64,000 nucleotides of DNA. It comes from Clarkia xantiana subsp. parviflora. Lineage: Eukaryota > Streptophyta > Magnoliopsida > Myrtales > Onagraceae. The first letter of the stretch is position 1. Each line of letters begins with the position of its first letter. Below, piece by piece: positions 21,728-31,281 of this stretch. The notes under the pieces were generated by a model. The model searched no databases, was not told where the DNA came from, and saw only the letters and a program-made list of their open reading frames with translations. The translations under genes were made by a program, and so were the position numbers. The stretch lies in assembly GCA_036873135.1 (NCBI GenBank), contig JAPTYO010000005.1, positions 8,658,166 through 8,722,165 on the forward strand, in the 5' to 3' direction.

Positions 21728-22369
21728 TGGATTAAGCCCGTCGAGGTTCGTCCGTAAAGTGCGCCTTCGAGGTCTTGATTCGTGGGTGTGCTCGCCTTCT
21801 CCTTATGCTCCCGTGAACCTGCAAGAAGGATTGCGCCGGAGGGGGGTGGTTTCCGGCGAACCTTCTCTGATGCTTAAGTAAGAACTCAGTTTTAGAGAGA
21901 TAAATTAGAGAGAGCTCAGAGCTCTTAGAATTACTTACCTCGAATGAAGAATATGAGGGGGGTAATTCTAGAGTCTTGGGATTTGACCACGTGGGGCCCG
22001 CCGGAGGGTGGTAGGGTCTACAGAATATTTCCTTTGGGGATAGGGAGAAACGGTATGCCCGTAGGTCGGGGATGTGTAATTCGGTAGTGTGGATATCCGG
22101 GTGTTTTTTGGCGTTAACCGGACCTAAGGGGCCGACTATAGGGGTATGTCGACCCTATTTTTCCGGGCTAGTCCGATGTCTCGGGACGGACTAGTCCGAC
22201 GTATTGTGCCGGACTAGTCCGACGTATTGTGCCGGACTAATCCGGCATTAGCCGGATTGGTTTGGTCGGGGGGTTTTGGGTGTTTTTGGCCGGGGTTTCC
22301 GTCTTGGTTTTTACCCATGTTTGAATGTGGGTGCGCCCTGATAAGGTCATACTGGGTGTATATCCATCA
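21728..22369 (-). mobile_element. 3' LTR of minus-strand Tat-type element G (about 642 bp)
   Basis: On the minus strand it starts TGATGGATATACACCC at 22369, preceded by the polypurine tract ACTCGGGAGGCAAA (plus 22370-22383), and ends near TTAATCCA at 21728. U3 carries repeated GGACTAGTCCG palindromes at about 22160-22250, the same layout as the LTRs at 452 and 9513 although the words differ. It sits in the RNase H/linker region of element B. No second LTR of G is visible, so no duplication could be checked. Confidence 0.65.
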
Positions 22370-24020
22370 TTTGCCTCCCGAGTTAAGGAATGGTGTAACC
22401 CTTTCTTGACTCTATCTCTGAGTGGATTTATACCCGAGTTGGGACCGTTTGGGGATGTCGTGTTTTGATTTGGTGAGTTCTTCTGTCACTGTGTATGGTC
22501 GTATATGTGTGCTATCTTATTTTATCTTCTGGCGGAAAATATTAACTGTAATATTCCTTAGATGTCTACAAAGTGTTTTTACACTATTCATGATGTGACT
22601 ACGTGCATGTAATCCATGCATGTTTGTGTATGTGTATGTATGTGGGTAAATATGTTGTTTATGCAAATGATATAATCCTATGGCTTTTCCTATAGCCCTT
22701 TAGATGTTGAAATTTTAAAAATAGACGGTTGAGATTTCATCTCCTTTCCAAACCCTAGTGTTTTTTCTATATATATCCATGTTGTGTCTCACTTTTTCTT
22801 TGCCACCAATACTATTTCTTCTCCTTAGCCTCTCAAAATTTGAATTTTGCTATAGAAAGGGTTTTAGGTTTACCTCAATTGTAGCTAAATAGTAAGAATT
22901 TGCCATGGATTCAAGTTTTGGACCTTGAATCGGTTTGGTTTTGTCTGATTTTCAATCTTAGTTCGGTTCATTAGGAGTTCGTCGGAGGGGGGCTGTTCAC
23001 AAGGCGGCTCAGCTCGCCGACGTGGATCTTTTTGCTCGTGGCGGAGCTCCGGTGGCTCCCTTGGCCGTGGCACGGGCCGGAAAAGCGAGGGGAGGTTCGG
23101 CGAGGCGAATGGTGGTGGTTGCTGCGGTGGATCACATGGTGGTGGTTGCTGCGGTGGATCACACAGTGGCGGCCTTCGACGGCGGTAGGGCTTCGTGAGG
23201 AGTTATGGCCCTTGGGCGATGGTGCCAGCGGTGGTTCCCCCTGGCGTTTCTGCGACTGGAGAGGCAGAGATCCGGCGAGTCGAACGCTGGTGGTCCCATC
23301 AGCGGGCGAGCAACTCCGGAGGCGATCGCAGCCGTGGCGGAGGCGGTTTCGGCGAGGCGGGTTTTCTGTTCAGAACCGGGTCTGGCTCAAGTTGAACCGG
23401 CTCTGTCTGTTGACCGGTTTGGTCCGGTTCATCTCTGCGGCTCATTTTCCTGGTTTTGATGCGTTCCGTTTCTTCGATTTTTTAATATTTCTTGTCGCAT
23501 ATTTTTCTTGAAATAATGTTTGCCGCTAATGGTTGTGTTAGGTTTGCTAGAATCGACTCATAGATGCAATAAAGGTGTTACCTTTGCCCTTATATTTTGT
23601 GGGTTATTGACTTGGTCGAGAATTTTTTTGGTCTGTTTTACTACGAGCGGAGCCTTGTGTTGCCCTTGTTGTCCCTTGCCTTGGCTAGCATGTCATGTAG
23701 TTCGATTAAAATTTGATCGGTTAGGTTTGTGCATGATAGTTTTGCCCCCTTATTGAGTCATTTGGTTCGTCATCCTTAGGGTGCTTTTCCTATGTTGTTG
23801 AGATCTCGTGGCATACACCTAGTTTTACCTGTAGTATGAAATAAAAAATATGTGTTTTTTTTCCCATGTTAGTGGCTTTGATATCGATGTCGTAGGAGTT
23901 CACCTTTTGTGCTTGCCACATATTAAAGGTATTGTGTTGTCCTTGGTTAAGGGCTTATGCTTGTTGATGTAGGGAGTAACTCTTTCATTCTTGCCCCCGT
24001 AATAAGCCCATTGGCTATGC
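22370..24020 (-). mobile_element. Internal 3' part of element G with an antisense promoter-like region and GC-rich block
   Basis: There is no sense coding region. On the plus strand (antisense to G), a telobox AAACCCTAG at 22750-22758 and TATATATAT at 22768-22776 precede CTCACTTTTTC, CTTCTCC and a GC-rich stretch at 22980-23460. The order and some words match the minus strand of 2400-2140. I read it as the promoter and leader of G's antisense gene, whose coding part is lost where copia J begins at about 24021. ORFs in the GC-rich block (for example 23032-23511) have no recognisable domain. From 23520 to 24020 I see nothing further. Confidence 0.45.
22750..22776 (+). promoter_or_regulatory. 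Candidate antisense promoter of element G (telobox plus TATA)
   Basis: AAACCCTAG at 22750-22758 lies just upstream of TATATATAT at 22768-22776. A telobox next to a TATA box also marks the antisense promoters of A (about 38928) and D (about 62901). The order of the two motifs differs, so this is supportive only. Confidence 0.35.
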
Positions 24021-25955
24021 ACATTAATGTTGTGCATAAAAACAGACGAAGTCTTGATCGAATTGGAGCAGAATAACGATGATAGTCAGGTCCCACTTAT
24101 TTCGAGTGGGAGATTTGAGGCAACAACGCAAGTGAATGAAATGGTAAATGAGGATGGAGACATTTTCATAGTAAATCCAGTGGGAGGAGATAATCCTACC
24201 ACACAAATCACTTTTGCTGCAGGTGCGAATCAAGTTGAACCTGATAATCATATAGCCGGACCGCTGGATGAAAATACAATAATGCCACAACTAACCATTA
24301 TTCCCTGTGGGAGTGGATCAACCAACTTGGTTCCAGGTCCTAGTGATCAAGGAATTAATCTCGGAGGTAAAATCCCGAGACCGAGAGGTCGTCCAAGAAA
24401 AGTTCCTAGCACTGCCCTTGTTCCTAATGGGAGTAATGCTCCGATAGAAAGCATTATTCCGAGTGGGAGCAACGTTCAGACTCAAGATGAGACTAATGAG
24501 CCTAGACGAAGTCAAAGGAATCAAACTTCTCCCAAGAAGTATCCCATCGAGAAGGGTGAGATATTCACTCTAACTTCTGCTGACGAACCAGTAACGGTTC
24601 AACAAGCGTTGAAAGGACCTCAAGCGAAGGAATGGAGGAAAGCAATGGAGGAAGAGATCGCCTCAATCAAAGCGAATTCAGCATGGTCCTTATTTGATTT
24701 ACCTGCTAATCGCAAGGCCATAGGGGCTAAGTAGGTTCTGAAACTGAAACTCACCGTTGATGGAAATGTCGAGCGATAAAAAACCCGACTAGTTTCGAAA
24801 GGATACACCCAGCTTCACGGAGTGGACCTTGATGAAACATACTCACCAACTGTGCAGTACACCACAGTCAGGGCAATCATAGCCCTGGTCACAAGCCTCG
24901 ATCTAGCGCTGCACGAAATGGATGTTAAGACCGCATTCCTCCACGGAAACCAGGAGGAAGAGATCTATATGGAGCAACCAGGGGGTTTCATTACTCCTGG
25001 TAACGAACGTAAAGTTTGTAAACACAAAAGATCTATTTACGGTCTTAAACAATCGTCTCGGCAATGGTACCGCAGAATCCACGAGGAAATCGTTGGAAAC
25101 GGATTTGTGAATCTCCATGAGGATCCACACGTGTATACAAAGAACTCTGAGTCTAAGTACGTCATCTTAACTTTATACGTGGATGACATACTCATTCCTG
25201 CGAATGATGTGAGTTTCTTGCATGAATCAGTGTCCTGGTTGGCACCTGTATTTGAGATGAAAGACATGGGAGAGGCTACGTACATCTTGGGCATTAAGAT
25301 TGCTAGAGATCGTGCCGCCCGGAGGTTATGTCTATCTCAGGAAGCCTACATCAACAAACTGTTGAAAAGGTTTAGATTACAAGATGCCAAACCCGTGGAG
25401 ACTCTGGTAGTATTCGTGTGCGCGTTGTCAAAACATGACGGCCCGAAGAACCAGCAAGAGCGTGAACAGATGAGGAGTGTGGAGTATTTAAGCATGGTCA
25501 GAAGTCTCATGTACGCCATGCTTTGCACTCATCTGGACATATGTTACGTTGTGGGCCTAGTAACAAGATTCCAATCGGACCCTGGCTATCAACATTTAAA
25601 AGCTGTACAGTGGATCATAAGATATCTGAAAGGTAATGCCGACTACGTACTGTGCTATGAGGGCTAGAAATTAGAATTGACCGGATTCAGTGACACCGAC
25701 CATGGTGGCGATCCAGACGATCGTAAGTCCACCACAGGTGGAGTGTTTCTCCTTGCTAATGCCGCCATTTCATGGACGAGCAAGAAGCAATCATGTGTCG
25801 CGCTGTCTACGATGGAATCAAAATTCGTTGCTCTCTCCAAAAATGCACAGGAAGCGGTCTGGCTGAAAAGGCTACTTACTGCGCTGCTTTGTGGCGATGT
25901 CGGAAGTAAGCCTGTGAATGTGTACTATGACAGTAGGCAGTTATTGCGGCAGTAA
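24021..25955 (+). pseudogene. Ty1/copia pol fragment J: linker, RT and RNase H
   Basis: An integrase-RT linker with an AT-hook-like RPRGRPRK (near 24390) leads into the RT. The RT has QMEEEIASIKANSAW-like entry residues, then ALHEMDVKTAFLHGN, SIYGLKQSSRQWY and the catalytic YVDDIL near 25180. RNase H follows (about 25680-25955) with TGFSDTDHGGD, KSTTGGVFLL and ALSTMESKFVALS. Stops lie at about 24733 (a TGG to TAG type change next to GAK), 24778 and 25667. The 5' LTR, gag, protease and integrase are absent. It is the same family as fragment K at 3384. The 3' LTR is at 27268. Confidence 0.8.
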
Positions 25956-27267
25956 GGAATCCAAAGTATCATAGTAGGACTAAACACATTGATGTGAAAT
26001 ATAATTATGCTAAATCGATGGTAAAAGATAATATAATCACTTTAGAATACTCGCCTACTGATGACATGTTAACGGACCCATTAACTAAACCATTACGCAA
26101 ATAGACATTTGAAAAGCATGTTAAACTACTTGGATTGCGTAGGGTTTAAATGTGCGCGTGTATCTGTGATAACATTTTGATATTGAAAGTTACATTTTTG
26201 ATAAATGAGAGAATTGCAATTCGAGTTCATGATTCATCGACGTCATAATGTTTGATTACATCGGATTTTACGGTCTATAAACTAACTCGTAGGTGGACGC
26301 AATCCCCTGTCTAACTTATCTCAAATGTGGGCCTTGCCTTGTCACACGGGCACGGTCGTCTTGTAGGAGAGGGGGACCTCTACCGTAACGAGACTGGCTA
26401 AGAACCAAGAGACAAACTTGGTTACGCAAAACGATCATTTGTTTTCGGAGTAACACGACATGATCTTCGTTTTGCACATCGTCGATGAACTCTGTTCGTC
26501 ATTAACAACATTCTAGGCCATATGAAAATCTGTGATAGTATTATTGACATATCCCACGCCTGACTATGTTCGGTTATGCTATCTACGCGTGCTTCATACT
26601 ACGCGTTCCATGTTCGACCACGGGGTCATGCTCGGTTGTGCTAGGTAGAATCCTCGAGATTCGGATTGGCGCAAACTTCTTCACCTCAAGCGTGTGGTTG
26701 ATCCCGGGAGCCTTTTAAAGAGGCACCCGAAGTATCCTCATGGACTCAGAACTAATATCTAAGTTCAGGATCAATGTTCGCTTCCCGACGTATGAGCGTA
26801 GTGCTGAAGAAAAAGGCCATGTTACCACGTCTTTGGAAACCGGTTGGGTTTGACTAAGGATATGAGAGATGGGGATGGTCAAGTTCACATGTAATTCACC
26901 GACTCTTGTATTCACAAGGTGGCCGCCAACCAGATATTAGTTGAAGGTTGTGAATACTTGTACGGATGCCTTGTTGAAGTATTCCTATGTGGAAACTAGG
27001 AAATTGGAGAATTAACAGTTGACGTAGGATACAACGCGATACAATTTGATGTTTTTAACAGGTAGATTTGAGATAGGGAATCAACGTTCTGCAGGCGCTA
27101 CAACACTCCTAACAAATGAGTAGCACGATGCCCGTCGTATCCGCCGGTTGCACAGCAAACCTCGTATGAACTATTCGGAAGCAGGGGCAAGATCAGAAGA
27201 GTGAAATGTTGATGCGATTTGGACAACAATCATTAACAGGCATCCTCCCATTCCAGCAAGTGGGAGC
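25956..27267 (+). other. 3' untranslated internal region of copia J
   Basis: After a decayed RNase H end (THIDVKYNYA-like residues to about 26100) there is about 1.2 kb without a recognisable gene. It ends in the purine-rich AGTGGGAGC directly before the LTR. The length is unusual for a copia 3' region, but no extra ORF of note is seen; the minus-strand frame at 26715-26915 has no domain. Confidence 0.45.
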
Positions 27268-27864
27268 TGTTAGCATATGGTGATTGGGCGTCGTAAATGG
27301 AAGCCCATTAATATGTATATGTTACCTAAGACAATTGGGTAACTGTCACATTAGGGAAATTGGGCTTGACCCAAATCCCAATTGACATGAGAAGCCCAAA
27401 TTTGGGCCTACCTTATCCACTAGGCCGGCCGAATTATGGGAGTGGGCAAAGTGAACTTTTGTCCACTTTGCTCCACCTATAAATAAGGAGTGTTAGGGAT
27501 TTTATTAAGGTAATTTACAATTCCTCTTTTGTGGTGATTTGAGAGAAAAACCCTCCTCCCTATAGACACATAATCGGCTGAACCTATACATACACCAAGG
27601 GTGTGCCAATTTGCTTTGAGCAAACACTCCGGAGATCTGTCCCTGCCAAGAATCGTTCAGAGGATTTGCTGTGGAGACTATACCGCATAGGGCTTCCTTA
27701 ACAAGAACCTCTACAGGTTCCGTCTGGTGGATCGAGAACTCCCTCAGCAAGATCTTTGGACTACGGAAAGCGATTTAGGTATGTGCGCATTTTCAGCTAC
27801 GTATAGGAATTACTAGCATGTACCATGTTTATGTTTCCGTAGTATTTAGCCCCGTAATCCAACA
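27268..27864 (+). mobile_element. 3' LTR of copia J (597 bp)
   Basis: It starts TGTTAGCATATGG after the purine tract AGTGGGAGC and ends CGTAATCCAACA. The TATA box TATAAATA is at 27478-27485. A perfect 8 bp stem (GCAAAGTG at 27446, CACTTTGC at 27464) lies just upstream of it. No 5' LTR of this family is in the window. Confidence 0.75.
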
Positions 27865-28073
27865 CTTCAAACCAATCATAAACTGAGATTTAGATGTGGA
27901 ACCTATCTTCGAACCATAAGGCAAGCCCATATAATTTGAGTGCTAATTAATAATTGTGAACATTACTGTGTTGGAAATGGATTATGTATGTACACGAAAG
28001 AGACAATGAAGAGAGCAAGACTATTAAGGATATATCTAGAAAGATTACTTAGCCTACAATATAGGAGATATTA

Positions 28074-29112
28074 GGGTTAATATATATATTAGTTACTTAC
28101 GTTTGACAATGTGATCATTTGGTTCAAACGTCTGCTTTTTAGTCACCTACGTTTTCAAACGTGACAGTTTAGTTACATTTTAATGAAATGTAAAAAAAAA
28201 ACCCATGTTATATTCTTTATTCTTCATGACCATCATCAAGTTCTTCATCTTCAAATAAAATATTTAACTTTTCAATTTTTTTTATTTAAATCGATACCGG
28301 GTTCGAATCTTAACTCTGCTAGGGTTCAGATTCGAACTCATCACCTGTGATGGGTTCAATCGAACCCAGCAACATCAATGTTGGGTTCGATTGAACCCAG
28401 CAACATCAATGTTGGGTTCGATTGAACCCAGCAAAGTTGATGCTGGGTTCAATATGTTGGGTTCAATTGAACCCAGCAAAGCTGATGCTGGGTTCAGTTG
28501 AACCCAGCAGAGCTGCTGCTGGGTTCGATTGGAACCCAGTAGAAGCTCTGCTGGGTTCAGTCGAACCCAGCAGCAGCTCTGCTAGGTTCAATCGAACCCA
28601 ACAACAGCAGTTCAGGGTTCCATTGAACCCAGCAATAGCTCTAATGGGTTCTAATCGAACCCAGCAGCAGCTTTGCTGGGTTCAATCGAACCCACCACTG
28701 TTGTTGCTGGGTTCGATTGAACACAACAACAACTCTGCTGGGTTCCAATCAAACCTAGTAGCACATGTGCTGGGTTCCAATCGAATCCAGCAATGCTGTT
28801 GGAATCGAACCCGATGTTGATATTTTATTTTATTTTTAAAAAAAAAATTGAATTGTAGAAGAAAACTATGAATACGATGAAGAACTCGAATAACACAACG
28901 ATGAACACTTGAATTTATCGATAATAAGGATAAATTCGTAATTTTATAACCAATTAATCCCATTAAGTGAAACATAAGTGACTAAAATGAAACAATTTTG
29001 AATTATTCGATCCCATTTCAAAACGTAAGTAACCATTTAATCACGTCAAAAAATAAAAGTAACCGTTCAGTCACATGTGCCAAACATAAGTAACCAAACG
29101 AGTAATTAACCC
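28074..29112. mobile_element. Mutator-like MITE / foldback element (1039 bp)
   Basis: Its ends are GGGTTAAT and ATTAACCC, and the termini form long, imperfect inverted repeats (GTTTGGTTACTTATGTTTG-like in both arms, extending with TTCTTCATC and TTTTATTT to roughly 250 bp). It is flanked by a 9 bp duplication with one mismatch: GAGATATTA at 28065-28073 and GAGAAATTA at 29113-29121. A 9 bp duplication with long terminal inverted repeats fits Mutator-like elements. The centre is a palindrome array. No transposase is encoded. Confidence 0.8.
28322..28815. repeat. Array of about 13 short palindromes
   Basis: Variants of GCTGGGTTC, two to five bases, GAACCCAGC follow one another every 30-45 bp between the arms of the MITE. 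The best copies are perfect palindromes (GGGTTCAATTGAACCC). Spacers are often AGCTCTGCT or AACATCAAT. The ORF across the array (28422-28820) is only its translation. Confidence 0.85.
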
Positions 29113-29247
29113 GAGAAATTATTTTTAGTAGTAGATATATTCAATCTTGTAATCTATATACTCTATCTTCTAATTGTATATATGTACACTAGCATCGACT
29201 GTAACATTAATCAGTGAAATAAATACAAACAATTACATTATATGGTA

Positions 29248-29890
29248 TGATGGGTTTCGCTATGGCTGTTAGGCCCTTTAACGGCGAGTAAATGGTGAAT
29301 AGGCCCACTGGGCCCTAAAATGGGTCAAGAAGATCAATACGAAGGGTCTCGATGAGAGGAGTCCCGATGGTGAAAGGTCCCGACAGAGTCGGTCCCGATA
29401 GGCGAGCCAGGCGCTCCCGATGAGATGCCTTTAAGTAGGCCCCGATGACGAATCCCTGAGAATATTGGCTCTGTCACGATGACGAGGGGCCCCGAGCGGT
29501 GACACAATAAGATAACTCTGGAGTCCCCGATATTGGTCGGGACTTGCTATCAGAGGTTGAGGCCGGGATACGCGGAGCGTGGCCGAGATAGACGAGATCA
29601 TGGCCGAGATAGGCGGGATCGTGGCCGAGATACGCGGAGCGTGGGCTAACCGCCCCAGCGGTTCACCAGGTAACTGATGTAGCTCTTCGCCTATAAAACG
29701 GCAGCAGTTACCTCAGATCACATACGCTTTGAATACTGAGACTTGCTTGCCAGTTTATCGATATACTCATTTAAGCATCGGAGAGGGATTCTGGGTCACC
29801 GCTCGGTCTATCCCCTCTTGCAGGATTACGTGGAGCGAAGGAGTTCGGATCGCCGTCAAGACCGTGCCAGATTCCAACCGTGATCCAACA
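29248..29890 (+). repeat. 5' LTR of element A (643 bp)
   Basis: TGATGGGTTTCGC to GATCCAACA. U3 carries repeats of GGCCGAGATA(C/G)GCGG(A/G) near 29550-29640. The TATA box TATAAAA is at 29692-29698. The 3' LTR carries one extra GAGATA repeat pair, a second GATGGTGAAAGG block and a MITE. Confidence 0.9.
29692..29698 (+). promoter_or_regulatory. LTR TATA box of element A
   Basis: TATAAAA in CGCCTATAAAACGGCAG. The counterparts are TATAAAAGGGCAG in the 3' LTR (about 40201) and in D (about 63801). It would direct the sense genomic RNA. Confidence 0.7.
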
Positions 29891-29908
29891 TTGGCGCCGT
29901 CTGTGGGA
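29891..29908 (+). other. Primer-binding site of element A
   Basis: TTGGCGCCGTCTGTGGGA directly follows the LTR end CCAACA. It is a typical gypsy form and nearly identical to that of element C. Confidence 0.8.
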
Positions 29909-29928
29909 AACGTAACGAAAAGACGAAA

Positions 29929-31281
29929 ATGACTTCTACTCTTTCAATGGCTGCTGGCAAGCAAAGAAGACAAGGACAATCTGGTGGTTCCCGTCATCCT
30001 GCCGGAACACTGAATTCGCCACCGGAGCGTGCTGGGGACCAAAACCTCCCTGCTGAGGTTTCCCGAACAGGGGGGCGCAACGAAGTTCCTGAGGATACGG
30101 CTAGACACCAAGAGAATAGAGAGGAGGATGCTCCCGGTGCTCCTCCAAATGCGGACCTGGCCAAGGCTGTGGCAGATGCCATGCCGATGTTCTTAGAGGC
30201 CATGGAGGCTCTCCTAGAGCGAAGAGAGGCTGCCAAGAGACAGGAGGAGGTGTCTCCGCCAAGGGAGATTCAGAATCCACAGGAGACCCGACCCTTGCCC
30301 ACTCAGTCGGAGCGATTTGTGATCGATGGTCCAGGACCAGTGCAGCACAGGACCATTCCCCTTAATGGTCCCATCACCTCCGACCAGGTGGTGAAGATCG
30401 TGAACATCTGCATGGGGGACCAGAAGCCGATGATGTCGGAACTGAGGGATCGATCATCTCATCCCATTGTTCCCCGACTGATAGACACCCTTGCCCCGCC
30501 AGGGCTGGGGATCCCCACGATTAAGGAGTATGATGGCGAAGGAGATCCAGTTCGCCACGTCCAGAAGCATCTCATGGCCTGTCTAGGCAGGGCCCCGAAC
30601 GACGACATTGTGTGTGTGCTGTTCCCAGGTACGCTTTGGGAGAGGGCCCTGACGTGGTTCTTCAGCTTGCCCCCAGGATGCATCTCCAGTTGGGCTGACA
30701 TGCACGACCGTTTCATCCAGCAGTACCAGGGTCATCGGCGTCTCTTGAAGAGCGTGAGGTCTCTGGCCCAGGTGGTGCAGAGGCCCGATGAATCGTTGGC
30801 GCACTACTACCAGCGGTACACTGCTAGTGTGGCGGAGATTGATGAAGAGATATCAGAGGGAGAGACCATTCGCACTTTCCTTCGGAACCTGACAGCCCCC
30901 TATGGTTCCGACCAGATGCACAGCGTGGCTGAGAAGGCTGTGTGGAATATGGAAGCGTTGCAGAAGAGAGTGAAGCAGCAAATCGACGTGCAGGAGTCGA
31001 AGATAGCTGCTGGAGAGCTTGATCCTCCGAAGTCCAATAAAGGGAAGCAGTCGCTCAAGCCATTGGACGACCATAAGCGGAAGGATAAATCCGAGGGCAG
31101 TCGGAGTCGAGGTCGTTCTGATCGAAGGGAGGACAGGCGTCCCCCAAGGAAGGACAAGCGGGAGGACTATAACATCCCTCTGAATAGCTCCATGGCGGAG
31201 GTGTTAGCGGTCATGGATCGACAGGGTATCTCCCGGTACCCCCCCGAAGAAGGAAGGAGAGTTTTTGGGATCCCGCACTGA
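29929..31281 (+). CDS. gag: Gag polyprotein of element A (450 aa)
   Basis: An intact frame opens 38 bp after the LTR. Residues 1-80 are disordered. Residues 83-107 form a charged helix (MFLEAMEALLERREAAKRQ). A Retrotrans_gag-type capsid domain spans about 185-320 (YDGEGDPVRHVQKHL, ERALTWFFSLPPG, SWADMHDRFIQQY, DESLAHYYQRY, IRTFLRNLTAPYG). A basic Arg/Ser/Lys-rich tract lies at 376-412. It ends at YPPEEGRRVFGIPH. The cysteine/histidine knuckle-like motif (YCRFHRASGHDTNHC) that normally follows is in the next frame from about 31265. One extra T in the run at 31262-31266 explains the offset. The protein would form the particle shell in the cytoplasm. Confidence 0.85.
   Translation: MTSTLSMAAGKQRRQGQSGGSRHPAGTLNSPPERAGDQNLPAEVSRTGGRNEVPEDTARHQENREEDAPGAPPNADLAKAVADAMPMFLEAMEALLERREAAKRQEEVSPPREIQNPQETRPLPTQSERFVIDGPGPVQHRTIPLNGPITSDQVVKIVNICMGDQKPMMSELRDRSSHPIVPRLIDTLAPPGLGIPTIKEYDGEGDPVRHVQKHLMACLGRAPNDDIVCVLFPGTLWERALTWFFSLPPGCISSWADMHDRFIQQYQGHRRLLKSVRSLAQVVQRPDESLAHYYQRYTASVAEIDEEISEGETIRTFLRNLTAPYGSDQMHSVAEKAVWNMEALQKRVKQQIDVQESKIAAGELDPPKSNKGKQSLKPLDDHKRKDKSEGSRSRGRSDRREDRRPPRKDKREDYNIPLNSSMAEVLAVMDRQGISRYPPEEGRRVFGIPH

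Larger units (their letters stand above)
28022..29242 (+). repeat. 5' LTR of copia H, split by a MITE
   Basis: The parts 28022-28073 and 29122-29242 match 44590-44777: TAGCCTA..ATATAGGAGA, TTTTTAGT, CAATCTTGTAATC, ACACTAGCAT and CAATTACATTATA. Net length is about 180 bp. It is followed directly by the primer-binding site. Confidence 0.8.

Noticed and set aside
23032..23511. 159-codon ORF rich in Trp and Arg
   Set aside because: It lies in a GC-rich leader-like block of element G, with overlapping open frames on both strands and no domain.
24021..27864. Copia J as a complete element
   Set aside because: Only the linker, RT, RNase H and 3' LTR are present. The left side is joined to element G without an LTR.
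28422..28820. 132-codon ORF
   Set aside because: It is a translation of the palindrome array in a MITE, with no independent coding signal.
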